A stretch of 64,000 nucleotides of DNA from Streptococcus porci DSM 23759 (GCF_000423765.1 NZ_AUIP01000009.1:49121-113120); one strand, 5' to 3'; counted from the stretch's first letter, positions 46,361 through 57,347 are shown. The notes: generated by a model from the letters alone, not told the origin. Translations and numbers: made by a program.

Positions 46361-48085
46361 ATGTCGAACGGAATCGTTCTACTCGTAGTAGCTATAATCG
46401 TTCTGGTGATTATTGCCTACTTATTCGGCGTAATTGTTCGAAAACGAAACGACGCCTTGATTGCTAGTTTAGAAGAGAAAAAACAAGAACTCTTTGACTT
46501 GCCAGTCAATGACGAAATTGAACACGTCAAAAATTTACATCTGATTGGACAAAGTCAGACTTCTTTCCGAGAATGGAACCAAAAGTGGGTTGATTTGACC
46601 CTAAACTCTTTCTCAGACATTGAAAATCATATTTTTGAAGCTGAAAGCCTAAATGATACCTTTAATTTCATCAAAGCAAAGCATGAAATCAAAGGGATTC
46701 AGAGCCAGTTAAATATTGTCGAAGAAGATATCAAAGCTATTCGTGAAGCTTTAGCGGTTTTGGCTGATCAAGAGGAAAAAAATAGCTCGCGCGTTACCTA
46801 CGCATTGGATATGTATGAAAAATTACAAACAGAGATTGCTAATCAAGCCGATAATTATGGCAAAGCGATGCCTGAAATTAGCAAGCAACTATCTCACATC
46901 CAATCAGAGTTTTCACAATTCGTGACCCTCAATTCTTCTGGTGACCCGGTCGAAGCAGCAGAAATTTTGGAAAGAGCTGAGGAGCACACTATTGCCCTTG
47001 GTCAAATATCCGAAAAGATTCCACCGATTGTGACCAAGTTGCAAGAGGACTTCCCAGATCAATTAGAGGATTTGGAGACAGGTTACAGCCGTCTTTTGGA
47101 AGAAAATTATTATTTCGCTGAAGAAAACATCGAATCTGGCTTCCAGGCTATCCGTGAAGCGATTAGCGACACTTCTGATGACTTGGCTGAACTTGAATTG
47201 GTTAAAGCTGAAACCAGTTGCCAGGATATTCAAGAACGTTTGAATGTTTTCTATGAGCTGTTTGAACGTGAAATTGCTGCTCACAAGGAAGTTGTCAAGG
47301 CGACCAATCGCCTACCTAAATACTTGGCTCACGTTAAAGCCAACAATGCTAACTTAGTTAATGAACTCAATCGCCTGACACAACGCTATATTTTTAGTGA
47401 TAGCATCGGCAATAAGCTAGGTATTTACAGCTCTAATCTTTCAGATATGGAAGAGGAGCTGCAGCCAGCCATTGACAACATGGCAGAGCAGGAAAAACCA
47501 TTCACTGAGTGGAAAAAATCTTTGGAAAAATTACAATCGAAGATTGCAGATGTGGAAGAAGGTCAACTTTCTATTTATGATAGTTTAAAGGGAACTGAGA
47601 AAGGTGAGGCAGAAGCCCGTCATAAGCTAGAAACCTATATTAATCGCCTTCATACCATCAAGCGATTTATGGAAAAACGCAACCTTCCAGGAATTCCACA
47701 GGATTTCATGAGCCAATTCTTCACAGCAAGCTCACAGCTAGAGGTTTTGCGCGATGAATTGAGCAGAGGGCGTGTTGACATGGTGACTGTTGAGAAAATG
47801 ACAGAAGTTTCAACCAAGGCCATGGCTAGTTTAGAAGAAGTGACCTATAAAGTGGTTCAGGACGCTGTCTTAACCGAACAGTTGCTTCAGTACTCAAATC
47901 GTTACCGTAGCTTTGATCAAAACGTTCAAGAAAGTTATGAACGCGCTATGGAGCTTTTCCAAATGCATTTCAACTATCAAGCAGCTTTCGATGAAATTTC
48001 TTATGCCCTTGAAATTGTTGAACCAGGTGTGACCGATCGTTTCGTTACTTCTTATGGAAAAAGTCGTGAAACAATCAGATTTTAA
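46361..48085 (+). CDS. ezrA: septation ring formation regulator EzrA
   Basis: A 574-residue division protein that regulates FtsZ-ring assembly. It has one N-terminal membrane helix (about 4-24) followed by a spectrin-like, almost entirely helical cytoplasmic region, and near its end [21 protein letters not shown], typical of the family. AAGGAGAG precedes the ATG. A strong terminator follows. Confidence 0.95.
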   Translation: MSNGIVLLVVAIIVLVIIAYLFGVIVRKRNDALIASLEEKKQELFDLPVNDEIEHVKNLHLIGQSQTSFREWNQKWVDLTLNSFSDIENHIFEAESLNDTFNFIKAKHEIKGIQSQLNIVEEDIKAIREALAVLADQEEKNSSRVTYALDMYEKLQTEIANQADNYGKAMPEISKQLSHIQSEFSQFVTLNSSGDPVEAAEILERAEEHTIALGQISEKIPPIVTKLQEDFPDQLEDLETGYSRLLEENYYFAEENIESGFQAIREAISDTSDDLAELELVKAETSCQDIQERLNVFYELFEREIAAHKEVVKATNRLPKYLAHVKANNANLVNELNRLTQRYIFSDSIGNKLGIYSSNLSDMEEELQPAIDNMAEQEKPFTEWKKSLEKLQSKIADVEEGQLSIYDSLKGTEKGEAEARHKLETYINRLHTIKRFMEKRNLPGIPQDFMSQFFTASSQLEVLRDELSRGRVDMVTVEKMTEVSTKAMASLEEVTYKVVQDAVLTEQLLQYSNRYRSFDQNVQESYERAMELFQMHFNYQAAFDEISYALEIVEPGVTDRFVTSYGKSRETIRF

Positions 48086-48121
48086 CAAAAAGGTTGCTCT
48101 CCAATGAGGGCAACCTTTTTA
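48086..48121 (+). terminator. ezrA terminator
   Basis: AAAAAGGTTGC...GCAACCTTTTT palindrome. Confidence 0.9.
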
Positions 48122-48153
48122 GGTCTTTGTCAATCGTAGTGAGTGACTTTATG

Positions 48154-48256
48154 GACGAATGAATTAGCTTTCAAACAAGGAACTGAATGAAGTGCAGGCC
48201 GTACTAGAGTACGGTAAGCCGAAAGTGACGAAGTATCAAAACTAATTCAAATGACT
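48154..48256. repeat. dispersed repeat A, copy 2
   Basis: Bounded by GAATTAG (48161-48167) and CTAATTC, with a perfect internal hairpin CCGTACT-AG-AGTACGG and the GTGACGA block shared with copy 1. Its right end adjoins the stop codon of the minus-strand pseudogene, as copy 1 adjoins TetR. Confidence 0.7.
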
Positions 48257-48571
48257 TTAATTGAGCAGAAATTCATATTCTTTGCTAATCAGACCGTTTT
48301 CAAAGTCAAAAATATCGCAGGAACGTTGACCTAAGTCATTTTCTAAAGGGTAACGATACGATTTTGAAGATGGTCCGTTTCAAAGCTCAGGCAAGTAAAG
48401 TGATTGTCGTCCTTGTCATAGACAGATTTGATATGCTCAAGGTAGCTCCCCTTGCCACTTATCACCAGAGTCTCAATTCCATGAAGTTCCCAAGACACAT
48501 CGGGATGCAAGAAATCGGCATAGCTTGTCCAATCACGGTCATTTTCAGCTCTAAAAAAGATTTGTAATTTC
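48257..48571 (-). pseudogene. NTF2/SnoaL-like protein remnant
   Basis: On the minus strand a frame without a start codon reads FFRAENDRDWTSYADFLHPD and VSWELHG, typical of the N-terminus of small SnoaL/NTF2-like proteins. It hits a stop after NRIVTL, and the reading then continues in another frame as ENDLGQRSCDIFDFENG to a final stop at 48257. The start is missing and one frameshift is present, so this is a decayed gene. Confidence 0.7.
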
Positions 48572-49018
48572 TCAAGATTTGTTAGGAGTCATCCACATTT
48601 TTGACCAGAAAGATGTTCTTTTGATTTTTTCTTTATCTGATGATGATGGCAGAGCAGGTTCGATATTTTCAATATTCAAAGCTAGATTGCTGTGAAGCAC
48701 CAAGACATAAGGGGACTGGCTATCGCTTTCTTGAACGATGGTACTAGCGAGTTTGACTTGGTCGGCTATTTTCATGAGTGTCATCTGTGTAGAGAGTTTT
48801 AACTCTGCAGATATTTTCAAACTAAGTGAGGGGTACTTTGTTTGACACTCGGAAAAGTATTGTGGGAGTTTTTCAATGAGCTCAGCTGTCACTTGTGAAG
48901 GCTTGGCAGCGAAGACAACGCGTTCCCTAAAAGTCCCTAAAAATTCTTTTTGTTGCTTTGGGTCAAAGCGGTGCTCGCTAGAGGCTTTGGATAGGAGTGT
49001 TTTTTCTAAGTAGTCCAT
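48572..49018 (-). CDS. DUF1694 (YueI-family) protein
   Basis: A 148-residue cytoplasmic protein. The pattern LGTFRERVVFAAKPSQVT followed by YPSLSLKISAEL and the VLHSNLALNIENI strand matches the YueI/DUF1694 family, whose function is unknown. AAGGAAAAAG precedes the ATG. It is divergent from eno. Confidence 0.8.
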   Translation of the reverse strand: MDYLEKTLLSKASSEHRFDPKQQKEFLGTFRERVVFAAKPSQVTAELIEKLPQYFSECQTKYPSLSLKISAELKLSTQMTLMKIADQVKLASTIVQESDSQSPYVLVLHSNLALNIENIEPALPSSSDKEKIKRTSFWSKMWMTPNKS

Positions 49019-49098
49019 GACTTTTTCCTTATATTATTAGAATTTGCTCTGCTATTTTACCAAAAAGAGTAAAGGAAAGCCAGTTTAGCTTTTTAAAT

Positions 49099-49127
49099 TT
49101 GCTAAAAGTCTCACATTATGATAAAAT
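49099..49127 (+). promoter_or_regulatory. eno promoter
   Basis: TTGCTA (49099-49104), 17-base spacer, TAAAAT (49122-49127). Confidence 0.7.
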
Positions 49128-49129
49128 AG

Positions 49130-50473
<1,344 letters not shown>

Positions 50474-50512
50474 TTTAATTATTGTATAAAGGGCTAGAAA
50501 CCTTGATATAAA

Positions 50513-50546
50513 GCACTCTAGGGCGTTATCCTAGGGTGTTTTTTAT
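50513..50546 (+). terminator. eno terminator
   Basis: CACTCTAGG-GCGTTAT-CCTAGGGTG followed by TTTTTTATT. Confidence 0.9.
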
Positions 50547-50612
50547 TATTGTGAGAATTGCAAGCACCTTAAAATGTATTACAATGTAGCACAAAGAAAC
50601 AGGGTAAATAAC

Positions 50613-50858
50613 ATGAGTACAGTAACAATCAGATTAAATCAAGAAGAAATATTTTTCAAAAGCTACGCTCAATTAACAGGACAAAGTCTTCCTAGTATTT
50701 CAAAAAAAGTTTTAGAGTGCCATTTTCCCTTAGAATGTGGTTTGAAGGTTAATTACGGTCTAGTTGAACACTTTAGACGGAAAGTTCTGTTAGGGAAAGT
50801 AAAAAAGTTTGGTAAAGCTAAACTAAACTTTTTTGCCAAAAAAATGCCTGAAACGTAG
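50613..50858 (+). pseudogene. RelB/DUF6290-type antitoxin remnant, no toxin partner
   Basis: The first 35 residues (MSTVTIRLNQEEIFFKSYAQ, LTGQSLPSISKK) are typical of RelB-like ribbon-helix-helix antitoxins. From about residue 36 the sequence departs from the family, and the last eight codons are read from the feo operon terminator. No RelE-type toxin follows. A TGTATTACA near-palindrome at 50576-50584 could be an old operator. An orphan, probably degenerate antitoxin; a divergent but functional DNA-binding protein is possible. Confidence 0.5.
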
Positions 50859-50871
50859 CTGTTTCAGGCAT
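50838..50871 (-). terminator. feo operon terminator
   Basis: ATGCCTGAAAC-AGCTAC-GTTTCAGGCAT followed by TTTTTT on the minus strand. Confidence 0.85.
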
Positions 50872-50961
50872 TTGAAGGATTAGACAGGAAAGTATATAAG
50901 TTTGGTTCTTGAAATAAGAGGCTAGTCTACATCTTGAAAGACTCTGTTTGTAATCTAAATA

Positions 50962-51117
50962 TTATTTATCTTCTAGTTTACTTTTTCGTATCTCATCTTT
51001 AATGGGACAGGAGCAATCACAGTCTTTACAAGAGCCCTTTTTCTGAATAAAGTTTCTTACAATAAAAGTTGATATAAGCAGAAGAATGATTAGGATAATT
51101 AGAGTTGCAGGTGACAT
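50962..51117 (-). CDS. FeoB-associated Cys-rich membrane protein
   Basis: A 51-residue protein: an N-terminal hydrophobic helix (about 5-22) and a C-terminal GSCKDCDCSCP segment with four clustered cysteines, then a charged tail. This is the small FeoB-associated Cys-rich family. It follows feoB after nine bases on the same strand. The role in ferrous iron uptake is inferred from context. Confidence 0.85.
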   Translation of the reverse strand: MSPATLIILIILLLISTFIVRNFIQKKGSCKDCDCSCPIKDEIRKSKLEDK

Positions 51118-51126
51118 GGGATCCTC

Positions 51127-53166
51127 CTATTTTTGTTTGGAAAGTAGGTTTTCTAATTTGATAGTATTAAGTTTTTCTTGTTTTGGCTGTCTGAAAATCA
51201 AATACGTGTAGCAGACAATCAGGAGGAGAGCTACTATTGTCCATTTGAGACTGCTCATTTCACGTTTGATCGCTCCGACTGCTGCAAAGCAGGGTGCGCA
51301 CAAGAGATTAAATATAAGGAAAGAGTAGGCTGAAAGAGCAGTATAATCAATCTGTAAATTCATCCAAAGTCCTTGGAAACCCTCCGTTGCTTCTTTGACA
51401 TTATAAAGAACTCCAAATGTTGATACTACAGTTTCTTTGGCAATTAGTCCAGTAATCGTAGCAATGGCTGCTCTCCAGTTACCAAAACCTAAGGGAGTAA
51501 AAAACACTGCAAAGCCACGTCCCAGAGTAGCTAGCATACTATCTTCAGTATCCACAGCTTCCAGAGAGAGGTTATAAGAACTCAAAAACCAAATCAGAAT
51601 ATTCATAACAAAAATGACAGAGCCTGCATGCTGTATAAAACTCATCGCTTTATTAGAAGCGTATCTCACGACAGATCTGGCTTTAGGTAAGTGGTAGCTA
51701 GGTAACTCCATGATGAAAGGGCTTGCTAATCCTCCCAGAGTTTTGGTTTTTTTGAGGGCAATTCCAGATAATACGATAGCGGCAACCCCGACAAAGTAAG
51801 CGCTAGGTGCGACCCATGGATTCTTTTGGAAAAAAGCTCCAGCGACTAAGGCAATGATGGGTAATTTAGCAGAACAAGGCATAAAAGTAGTTGTCATGAT
51901 GGTGATGCGACGATCTCGCTCATTTTCAATGGTGCGACTTGCCATAACACCAGGCACTCCACACCCAGTCGCAATCAGCATTGGAATAAAAGATTTACCT
52001 GACATTCCAAAACGTCTGAAAAATCTGTCCATCACAAAGGCTACTCGACTCATATAACCGATATCTTCTAAGATTCCCAGGCAAAGAAAGAGCACGAAAA
52101 TCTGAGGTACAAAGCCGATAACAGCTCCGCAACCAGCTAAGATACCATCTAATATCAAACTCTGCATCCAGTTATCGACATTAAGGTAGTCTAACCAAGA
52201 GCTGATAAGGCCAGGGAGATATTGGCCAAAAAGAACATCATTTACCCAGTCTGTCCCCATTGTTCCCACAGTCTGGATGGAAAGGTAATAAACCAGCCAC
52301 ATGATAAGGGCAAAAATAGGTAAGGCCAGAAAACGATTGGTTACGACTTGATCGACTCTATCTGAGAGAGTTAAAGTAAAATCGTCTTGTTTGGTTTGAA
52401 CCATCTTTGCTACTTTTTCTATGAAAGTATAGCGTTCATTGATTAGGATAGAAAGAGCATCTTCGGTATAAATTTCCTCGGTAATCTTGATAACATCTTT
52501 GATTTCTTTTGCTTGAAAATCAGACAAAGCAAGGCGTCCCCAAGTTTGTTGATCTCCTTCAAATAGTTTAATAGCATAGAATCTAGCTTGGTTCGATGAA
52601 ATAGTATCCCCTAGTACATCAATAATTTCTGCAATCGCTACTTCAAACTTTTTACCATAGTTTGGGTAAGTTTTTGGCGTATCCGATTTGGCTATTTTTT
52701 TAGCTGTCTTAATCACCTTATCAAGACCTGTTTTTTTAGTGGCGCTGGTTGAAATAACTGGTACACCTAATTGATAACTGAGTTTTTCTTCATCAATAAA
52801 CTTACCTTGGTTTTTCAAAACATCACTCATGTTGAGGGAGATTACTAAAGGTAATCCAGCTTCTAACAGCTGGGTGGTCAGGTAAAGATTGCGTTCCAGG
52901 TTAGTGCTGTCGATAACGTTTATGATGACATCTGCTTGGTGATTAAGAAGGTAATCTCTAGCTAGTAATTCCTCAGGGGAGTAAGGAGACATGGAATATA
53001 TACCAGGTAAATCTTGGATAGTTAGACTACGATCTAACTTGTAATTTCCTTCTTTTTTTTCGACAGTAACACCCGGCCAATTTCCGACACGCTGGCGGTT
53101 TCCGGTCATCTGGTTAAATAGGGAAGTTTTTCCACAGTTGGGATTTCCAATTAATGCAATTTCCAT
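51127..53166 (-). CDS. feoB: ferrous iron transporter FeoB
   Basis: A 679-residue Fe(II) permease. The N-terminal G-protein domain has GNPNCGKTSLFN, DLPGIYSMSPYSPEE and NVIDSTNLERN, where NxxD is replaced by NMSD as is usual. A helical GDI-like linker follows, then about eight membrane helices with two Gate regions, including GCGVPGVMASRT and CSAKLP cysteines. It overlaps nothing; feoA lies two bases upstream. Confidence 0.96.
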   Translation of the reverse strand: MEIALIGNPNCGKTSLFNQMTGNRQRVGNWPGVTVEKKEGNYKLDRSLTIQDLPGIYSMSPYSPEELLARDYLLNHQADVIINVIDSTNLERNLYLTTQLLEAGLPLVISLNMSDVLKNQGKFIDEEKLSYQLGVPVISTSATKKTGLDKVIKTAKKIAKSDTPKTYPNYGKKFEVAIAEIIDVLGDTISSNQARFYAIKLFEGDQQTWGRLALSDFQAKEIKDVIKITEEIYTEDALSILINERYTFIEKVAKMVQTKQDDFTLTLSDRVDQVVTNRFLALPIFALIMWLVYYLSIQTVGTMGTDWVNDVLFGQYLPGLISSWLDYLNVDNWMQSLILDGILAGCGAVIGFVPQIFVLFLCLGILEDIGYMSRVAFVMDRFFRRFGMSGKSFIPMLIATGCGVPGVMASRTIENERDRRITIMTTTFMPCSAKLPIIALVAGAFFQKNPWVAPSAYFVGVAAIVLSGIALKKTKTLGGLASPFIMELPSYHLPKARSVVRYASNKAMSFIQHAGSVIFVMNILIWFLSSYNLSLEAVDTEDSMLATLGRGFAVFFTPLGFGNWRAAIATITGLIAKETVVSTFGVLYNVKEATEGFQGLWMNLQIDYTALSAYSFLIFNLLCAPCFAAVGAIKREMSSLKWTIVALLLIVCYTYLIFRQPKQEKLNTIKLENLLSKQK

Positions 53167-53168
53167 GA

Positions 53169-53633
53169 CTACTCTCTTTCTTGAATGACTGTAATCAACT
53201 GGGCTTCTGATTTTCTAAGTGTCAGTTCATAACCCCGCAAACTAATCTCAAGTGGGTCCCCCAGTGGAGCAACTTTTCTTAGATAAATTTTAGTGTGTTT
53301 GGTTAAGCCCATATCCATGAGACGGCGCTTTGTTTGGCTATCACTGTTGATTTCTTTGATATAAGCAAAGGAACCGACTGTTAAATCAGATAAGGCAAGG
53401 CAATTTGATTCGAATTCGTAAGGTTTGATACTGATTCGCTCTAAAATAGAATTATCCAAGGCAAGGCGAGAACCTTTAATTATGATAATGGCATTCGATT
53501 TTGTTTTTGCCACAAGTTTGAGAAGGCCACCTTGCTTCAATCCCAAGGTCATTAAATGTTTGAGGGCTTCATCGTCGAGGTCAATATGTTGAATTTGGTA
53601 ATTAATGTTTGGTTTGGCATCTATCAAAAACAA
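53169..53633 (-). CDS. feoA: tandem-domain FeoA protein
   Basis: Regulatory partner of FeoB. At 154 residues it is twice the size of a single FeoA; two SH3-like FeoA domains follow each other (about 5-75 and 78-152; the second contains GSFAYIKEI and RRLMDMGLT). The start is TTG 53633, nine to ten bases after AGGAGG. It is the first gene of the feo operon. Confidence 0.9.
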   Translation of the reverse strand: MFLIDAKPNINYQIQHIDLDDEALKHLMTLGLKQGGLLKLVAKTKSNAIIIIKGSRLALDNSILERISIKPYEFESNCLALSDLTVGSFAYIKEINSDSQTKRRLMDMGLTKHTKIYLRKVAPLGDPLEISLRGYELTLRKSEAQLITVIQERE

Positions 53634-53676
53634 TAAATGTATCCTCCTTTAGTAAGTCAGTTTTTTTCTTACTGCC

Positions 53677-53685
53677 ATTATAGCA
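53677..53685 (-). promoter_or_regulatory. feo operon extended -10
   Basis: Minus-strand TGCTATAAT (TATAAT 53677-53682), about 45 bases before the feoA start. Confidence 0.65.
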
Positions 53686-53753
53686 TAGCCCCCCTGTGTC
53701 AGAAAAAGATATTTTGAGTTTTCTATTCTTTCTTTTCGATTTTTTCCAAAATA

Positions 53754-53762
53754 TGCTATAAT
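53754..53762 (+). promoter_or_regulatory. extended -10 for the CNNM/CorC gene
   Basis: TGCTATAAT with TATAAT at 53757-53762 and a weak TTTCGA -35 at 53734-53739. Confidence 0.6.
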
Positions 53763-53796
53763 AGTAATACTATATTATTTTTAGGAGTCATATTTC

Positions 53797-55131
53797 ATGG
53801 AAGACCCTGGTAGTCAGTCCTTATTATTTCAATTTATATTACTCATTCTTCTGACCTTTCTGAACGCCTTTTTCTCAGCTTCTGAAATGGCTCTGGTTTC
53901 TCTTAATCGTTCACGTGTGGAGCAAAAGGCAGAAGAAGGAGAGCAAAAGTATGTCCGTCTGGTCAAAGTTTTGGAAAATCCAAATAACTTTTTATCGACC
54001 ATTCAAGTTGGGATTACCTTTATTTCACTCTTACAGGGGGCAAGCCTATCCGCTTCACTCGGTCAGGTTATTGCAAGCTGGTTTGGAGGTTTTCACTATG
54101 CGGCTACTATTGGATCAGTTGCCTCGTTGATATTTCTGACTTACATTTCAATAGTCCTTGGTGAACTTTATCCAAAGCGCATCGCTATGAATTTGAAGGA
54201 GAACTTAGCAGTCGTCTCAGCTCCTGTTATTATCTTTGTTGGGAAAGTTGTTAGTCCCTTTGTTTGGCTTTTATCTGCTTCAACAAATCTACTCAGCCGT
54301 TTAACACCTATGGATTTTGATGATGCGGATGAACAAATGACGCGTGATGAGATTGAGTATATGCTAACCAAAAGTGAAGCGAGTTTAGATGCAGATGAAA
54401 TTGAAATGCTTCAAGGCGTCTTTTCTTTGGACGAAATGCTGGCGCGTGAGGTCATGGTGCCTCGAACAGATGCTTTTATGGTTGACATCAATGAGGACAC
54501 TCAGGAAAACATTCAGGAAATTCTTAAACAGAGTTTTTCGAGAATTCCAGTCTATGATGGGGATAAGGATAAGGTTATCGGCCTCATTCATACTAAAAAT
54601 CTTTTGAGCGCAGCTTTTAATCAAGGATTTGAAAATATCAATTTCCGACGTATTATGCAGGAACCGCTCTTTGTACCAGAAACCATCTTTATTGATGATC
54701 TTCTGAAGGCTTTTAGAAATAGCCAAAGGCAATTAGCAATCTTACTGGATGAATATGGTGGTGTAGCAGGACTGGTGACGTTAGAAGATCTCCTGGAAGA
54801 AATCGTTGGTGAAATTGATGACGAAAGTGACAAATCCGAAATTTTTGTCCGTGAAATTGGTGAACATACCTACATCGTTCAAGGGAATATGACTCTTAAT
54901 GATTTTAATGAGTATTTTGAAACAGAGCTTGAAAGTGATGATGTAGATACTATTGCCGGATATTATTTGACAGGTGTAGGCGCTATTCCTAGTCAGGAAG
55001 AAAAAGAAATTTATGAATTTGACAATGCTAATAAGCATATCACCTTGATCAACGATAAGGTAAAGGATGGTCGTGTGACCAAGTTGAAACTCATCCTAGC
55101 TGAGGCAAAGCTTTCAGAAGAAGAAAATTAG
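53797..55131 (+). CDS. CNNM/HlyC-CorC family membrane protein
   Basis: A 444-residue protein. An N-terminal CNNM/DUF21 domain (about 1-195) has four hydrophobic segments including FFSASEMALVSLNRSR; a tandem CBS pair follows (about 210-340; VMVPRTDAFMVD, LDEYGGVAGLVT) and then a CorC_HlyC domain (about 350-435). The family is implicated in Mg2+ or cation homeostasis; older labels call it a hemolysin, which the sequence does not support. Monocistronic. Confidence 0.92.
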   Translation: MEDPGSQSLLFQFILLILLTFLNAFFSASEMALVSLNRSRVEQKAEEGEQKYVRLVKVLENPNNFLSTIQVGITFISLLQGASLSASLGQVIASWFGGFHYAATIGSVASLIFLTYISIVLGELYPKRIAMNLKENLAVVSAPVIIFVGKVVSPFVWLLSASTNLLSRLTPMDFDDADEQMTRDEIEYMLTKSEASLDADEIEMLQGVFSLDEMLAREVMVPRTDAFMVDINEDTQENIQEILKQSFSRIPVYDGDKDKVIGLIHTKNLLSAAFNQGFENINFRRIMQEPLFVPETIFIDDLLKAFRNSQRQLAILLDEYGGVAGLVTLEDLLEEIVGEIDDESDKSEIFVREIGEHTYIVQGNMTLNDFNEYFETELESDDVDTIAGYYLTGVGAIPSQEEKEIYEFDNANKHITLINDKVKDGRVTKLKLILAEAKLSEEEN

Positions 55132-55166
55132 AATAAGAGCTCGGTGATTCCGAGCTCTTATTGCTT
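55132..55166 (+). terminator. terminator after the CNNM gene
   Basis: AATAAGAGCTCGG-TGATT-CCGAGCTCTTATT palindrome. Confidence 0.85.
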
Positions 55167-55198
55167 TATGGCTTCAAGCCAGTTTTCTCAATGAGAAA

Positions 55199-55229
55199 AA
55201 CAAGAAAACCACCAGCTAAGCTGATGGTT
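55199..55229 (-). terminator. terminator of the ytr-type operon
   Basis: Minus-strand AACCATCAGC-TTA-GCTGGTGGTT followed by TTCTTGTTTTT. Confidence 0.85.
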
Positions 55230-55254
55230 GACAAGGCGTTGAACTTCCATTTCT

Positions 55255-56040
55255 TTACTCAAGATTGAGTTTGTATTTAATGATAGCATGGGTGGCAAAA
55301 TAACTGATAATCATGAGGATAATTGTCATGATAAGATCTGCCAAAACTAAGGTATTATTTGAGAATGTCGCTGAGAGCAGAAATGACATCAGAGTTGTAA
55401 TTAGAATCATGATTCCATAGCTAACAAATCCCATCAGGATACGGTAGCCATTAAACATTTGGCCAATAGCGATAGCTAGATAGATTAAGAGGACAGCCCA
55501 AATGGTTGATAAGCACATATTGAGAACCCACAGTATCATCCAAAGTGGGCTAAACAAAGGAAAAAGCTCAGCGGAAATAACTTTAATAAGTTCCTTGACT
55601 CCCTCCAAACCAATACTTGGAAGGATAAAAGCTGCGCCAATAATGGCAAAAATCAGGTAAGTAACTACAAATAGAAGAGCTGCCACCAGCAATTTGCTCA
55701 AGATAATGGCATGTGGTGACACAGGAAGCGTCATGGTCAAATATCCTTGACGGCTAAAGATACTGGAATAAAAACGACGAATGATAATGACATAAGAAGC
55801 AATGGTGATGGTCAACGTAAGGCCGACTAAAATAATGATTGACATCAAGAAGCTCACTTCTTGAGCAGCAAAGCGACCAACCTCATAACCAACTTCATAG
55901 GATGAATTACCATCAATGTGCGATAAGAAAGTTTTGAAGAAGTTTCCAGTAGCGATAGCCACTAAACTGGTGATAAAAAGGAGTCCCAGATACCAGTTGC
56001 CGATAGATTTTAATTCGTATTTTAACAGTTTCGCAAACAT
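55255..56040 (-). CDS. ABC transporter permease
   Basis: A 261-residue membrane protein with about six hydrophobic segments (about residues 18-40, 65-95, 112-140, 165-190, 200-220 and 228-250) of the ABC-2 type, with no other recognisable domain. It lies nine bases after its ATPase gene and is the last gene of the operon. The substrate is unknown. Confidence 0.85.
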   Translation of the reverse strand: MFAKLLKYELKSIGNWYLGLLFITSLVAIATGNFFKTFLSHIDGNSSYEVGYEVGRFAAQEVSFLMSIIILVGLTLTITIASYVIIIRRFYSSIFSRQGYLTMTLPVSPHAIILSKLLVAALLFVVTYLIFAIIGAAFILPSIGLEGVKELIKVISAELFPLFSPLWMILWVLNMCLSTIWAVLLIYLAIAIGQMFNGYRILMGFVSYGIMILITTLMSFLLSATFSNNTLVLADLIMTIILMIISYFATHAIIKYKLNLE

Positions 56041-56049
56041 AATAACCTC

Positions 56050-56748
56050 CTAAGCTTTAAAATAGTCTCTAAAGAGAGAATCAATGGATTGACCATGTTC
56101 GAAACGGAGGTCATCGGTGTTTCCTTGCAGGGTGATTTGTCCCTTGTGAAGAAAGACAACTTCATCAAGAATTGGCTCAACGTCTGAGATAAGGTGAGTC
56201 GAGATGATAACAGAGGCCTCTTCTGAGTAGTTGTTGATAATAGTTCGGAGTATGTAATCTCTGGCTGCTGGATCTACACCTGCAATAGGCTCATCAAGAA
56301 CATAAAGTTTTGCACGACGGCTCATGACTAAAATAAGCTGTACTTTTTCCTTGGTTCCTTTCGACAAAGTCTTGATACGTTTGTTTTGGTCAATGTCCAA
56401 GTCAAGCAATAGTTTATCAGCGCGTTCGCGGTCAAAGTCTGCGTAGAAATCTTGAAAGAAGGTTAGGGTAGCCTTGATAGTCATGTTTTCGTTGAGGTAG
56501 GTGGTATCTGGCAGATAAGAGATAATCTTTTTACTATCTATCGATGGATGGTAGCCATCGATGACAACCTCACCGCTATCAGCCTGCAAGAGACCGTTAA
56601 TCAGTTTAATTAGAGTCGTTTTGCCACTGCCGTTTGGGCCAAGGAGACCAATGATTTTCCCTGCAGGTAAGGTGAAGGTGACATCATCCAAGGCAATTTG
56701 GCTGCCATAACTCTTTGTTACGTGGTGTATTTTCAATAAATCAGTCAT
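56050..56748 (-). CDS. ABC transporter ATPase (YtrB type)
   Basis: A 232-residue ATPase: Walker A GPNGSGKTT (about 36-44), Q-loop region, signature LSKGTKEKVQ, where SK replaces the usual SG, and Walker B LYVLDEPIAGVD. The length and the SKGTKEK signature fit the ATPases paired with GntR/YtrA regulators. It overlaps the regulator gene by eight bases. Confidence 0.9.
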   Translation of the reverse strand: MTDLLKIHHVTKSYGSQIALDDVTFTLPAGKIIGLLGPNGSGKTTLIKLINGLLQADSGEVVIDGYHPSIDSKKIISYLPDTTYLNENMTIKATLTFFQDFYADFDRERADKLLLDLDIDQNKRIKTLSKGTKEKVQLILVMSRRAKLYVLDEPIAGVDPAARDYILRTIINNYSEEASVIISTHLISDVEPILDEVVFLHKGQITLQGNTDDLRFEHGQSIDSLFRDYFKA

Positions 56749-57115
56749 TCATATTCTCCTTCAAAAAACGGTCTAACTCAGGAATGATGTCCTCTTTTGA
56801 AAAGCCGATTTTCTGCATGTTGTCAACGAAGTTTTGAAGCTCTAGCTGAGCAACTTCTAGTCGCTTTTCGGCGATGAGCTCGGTATCTTCGGTAACAAAA
56901 CGTCCTGATGTTCGTTGGGAATAGACCATCCCTTCGCGTTCTAACTCCGTGAAGGCGCGTTGCATAGTATTGGGATTAACTCCGGCTTCTTCCGCATACT
57001 CGCGAACAGTTGGGAGTTGGTCACCACTTTTTACTTGATTGCTGATAATCTGCATCTTGACATGCTGAGCAATTTGGGCATAGATTGGTGACTTTTCATC
57101 AAATTTCCAAGCCAT
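56741..57115 (-). CDS. YtrA-type GntR-family regulator
   Basis: A 124-residue short GntR protein. An N-terminal winged helix (about 8-75; SPIYAQIAQHVKMQI, LPTVREYAEEAGVNPNTMQRAF) is followed by only a 45-residue helical dimerisation tail, which defines the YtrA subfamily. Such regulators repress their own ABC operon and respond to cell-wall-active compounds in Bacillus. A palindrome covers its -10. A 240-base leader separates promoter and gene. Confidence 0.9.
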   Translation of the reverse strand: MAWKFDEKSPIYAQIAQHVKMQIISNQVKSGDQLPTVREYAEEAGVNPNTMQRAFTELEREGMVYSQRTSGRFVTEDTELIAEKRLEVAQLELQNFVDNMQKIGFSKEDIIPELDRFLKENMND

Positions 57116-57255
57116 AGTGATTACTAAGGGATTAAGAAAACGAGAGAAGAGTAGAAAACTAAGGTCATGCTTTGTCTGTAGGACAGTTTGCTAGGATGGT
57201 TTAGGATCTCTACTTGCGAAAAAGTCATCTTGACTGTTTCACTCCCGAAGTTTTT

Positions 57256-57292
57256 AGACTGAGATTAAGGACTCAGTTTAAGTTTCTTAAAC
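57256..57292 (-). promoter_or_regulatory. paired hairpins in the ytrA-type leader
   Basis: On the minus strand TTTAAG-AAA-CTTAAA (57277-57291) is followed at once by ACTGAG-TCCTTAAT-CTCAGT (57258-57277). Just upstream, GAAAGGA precedes GTG TTT AAG..., a possible nine-residue leader peptide. Confidence 0.4.
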
Positions 57293-57347
57293 ACTCTTTC
57301 CTTTCTATATAGTTTTGATAGGATAATTGGGTTGTTAAAACTATTTT

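Noticed and set aside
48364..48567. 67-residue plus-strand ORF
   Set aside because: The opposite strand carries the recognisable NTF2-like remnant, and this ORF is its complement.
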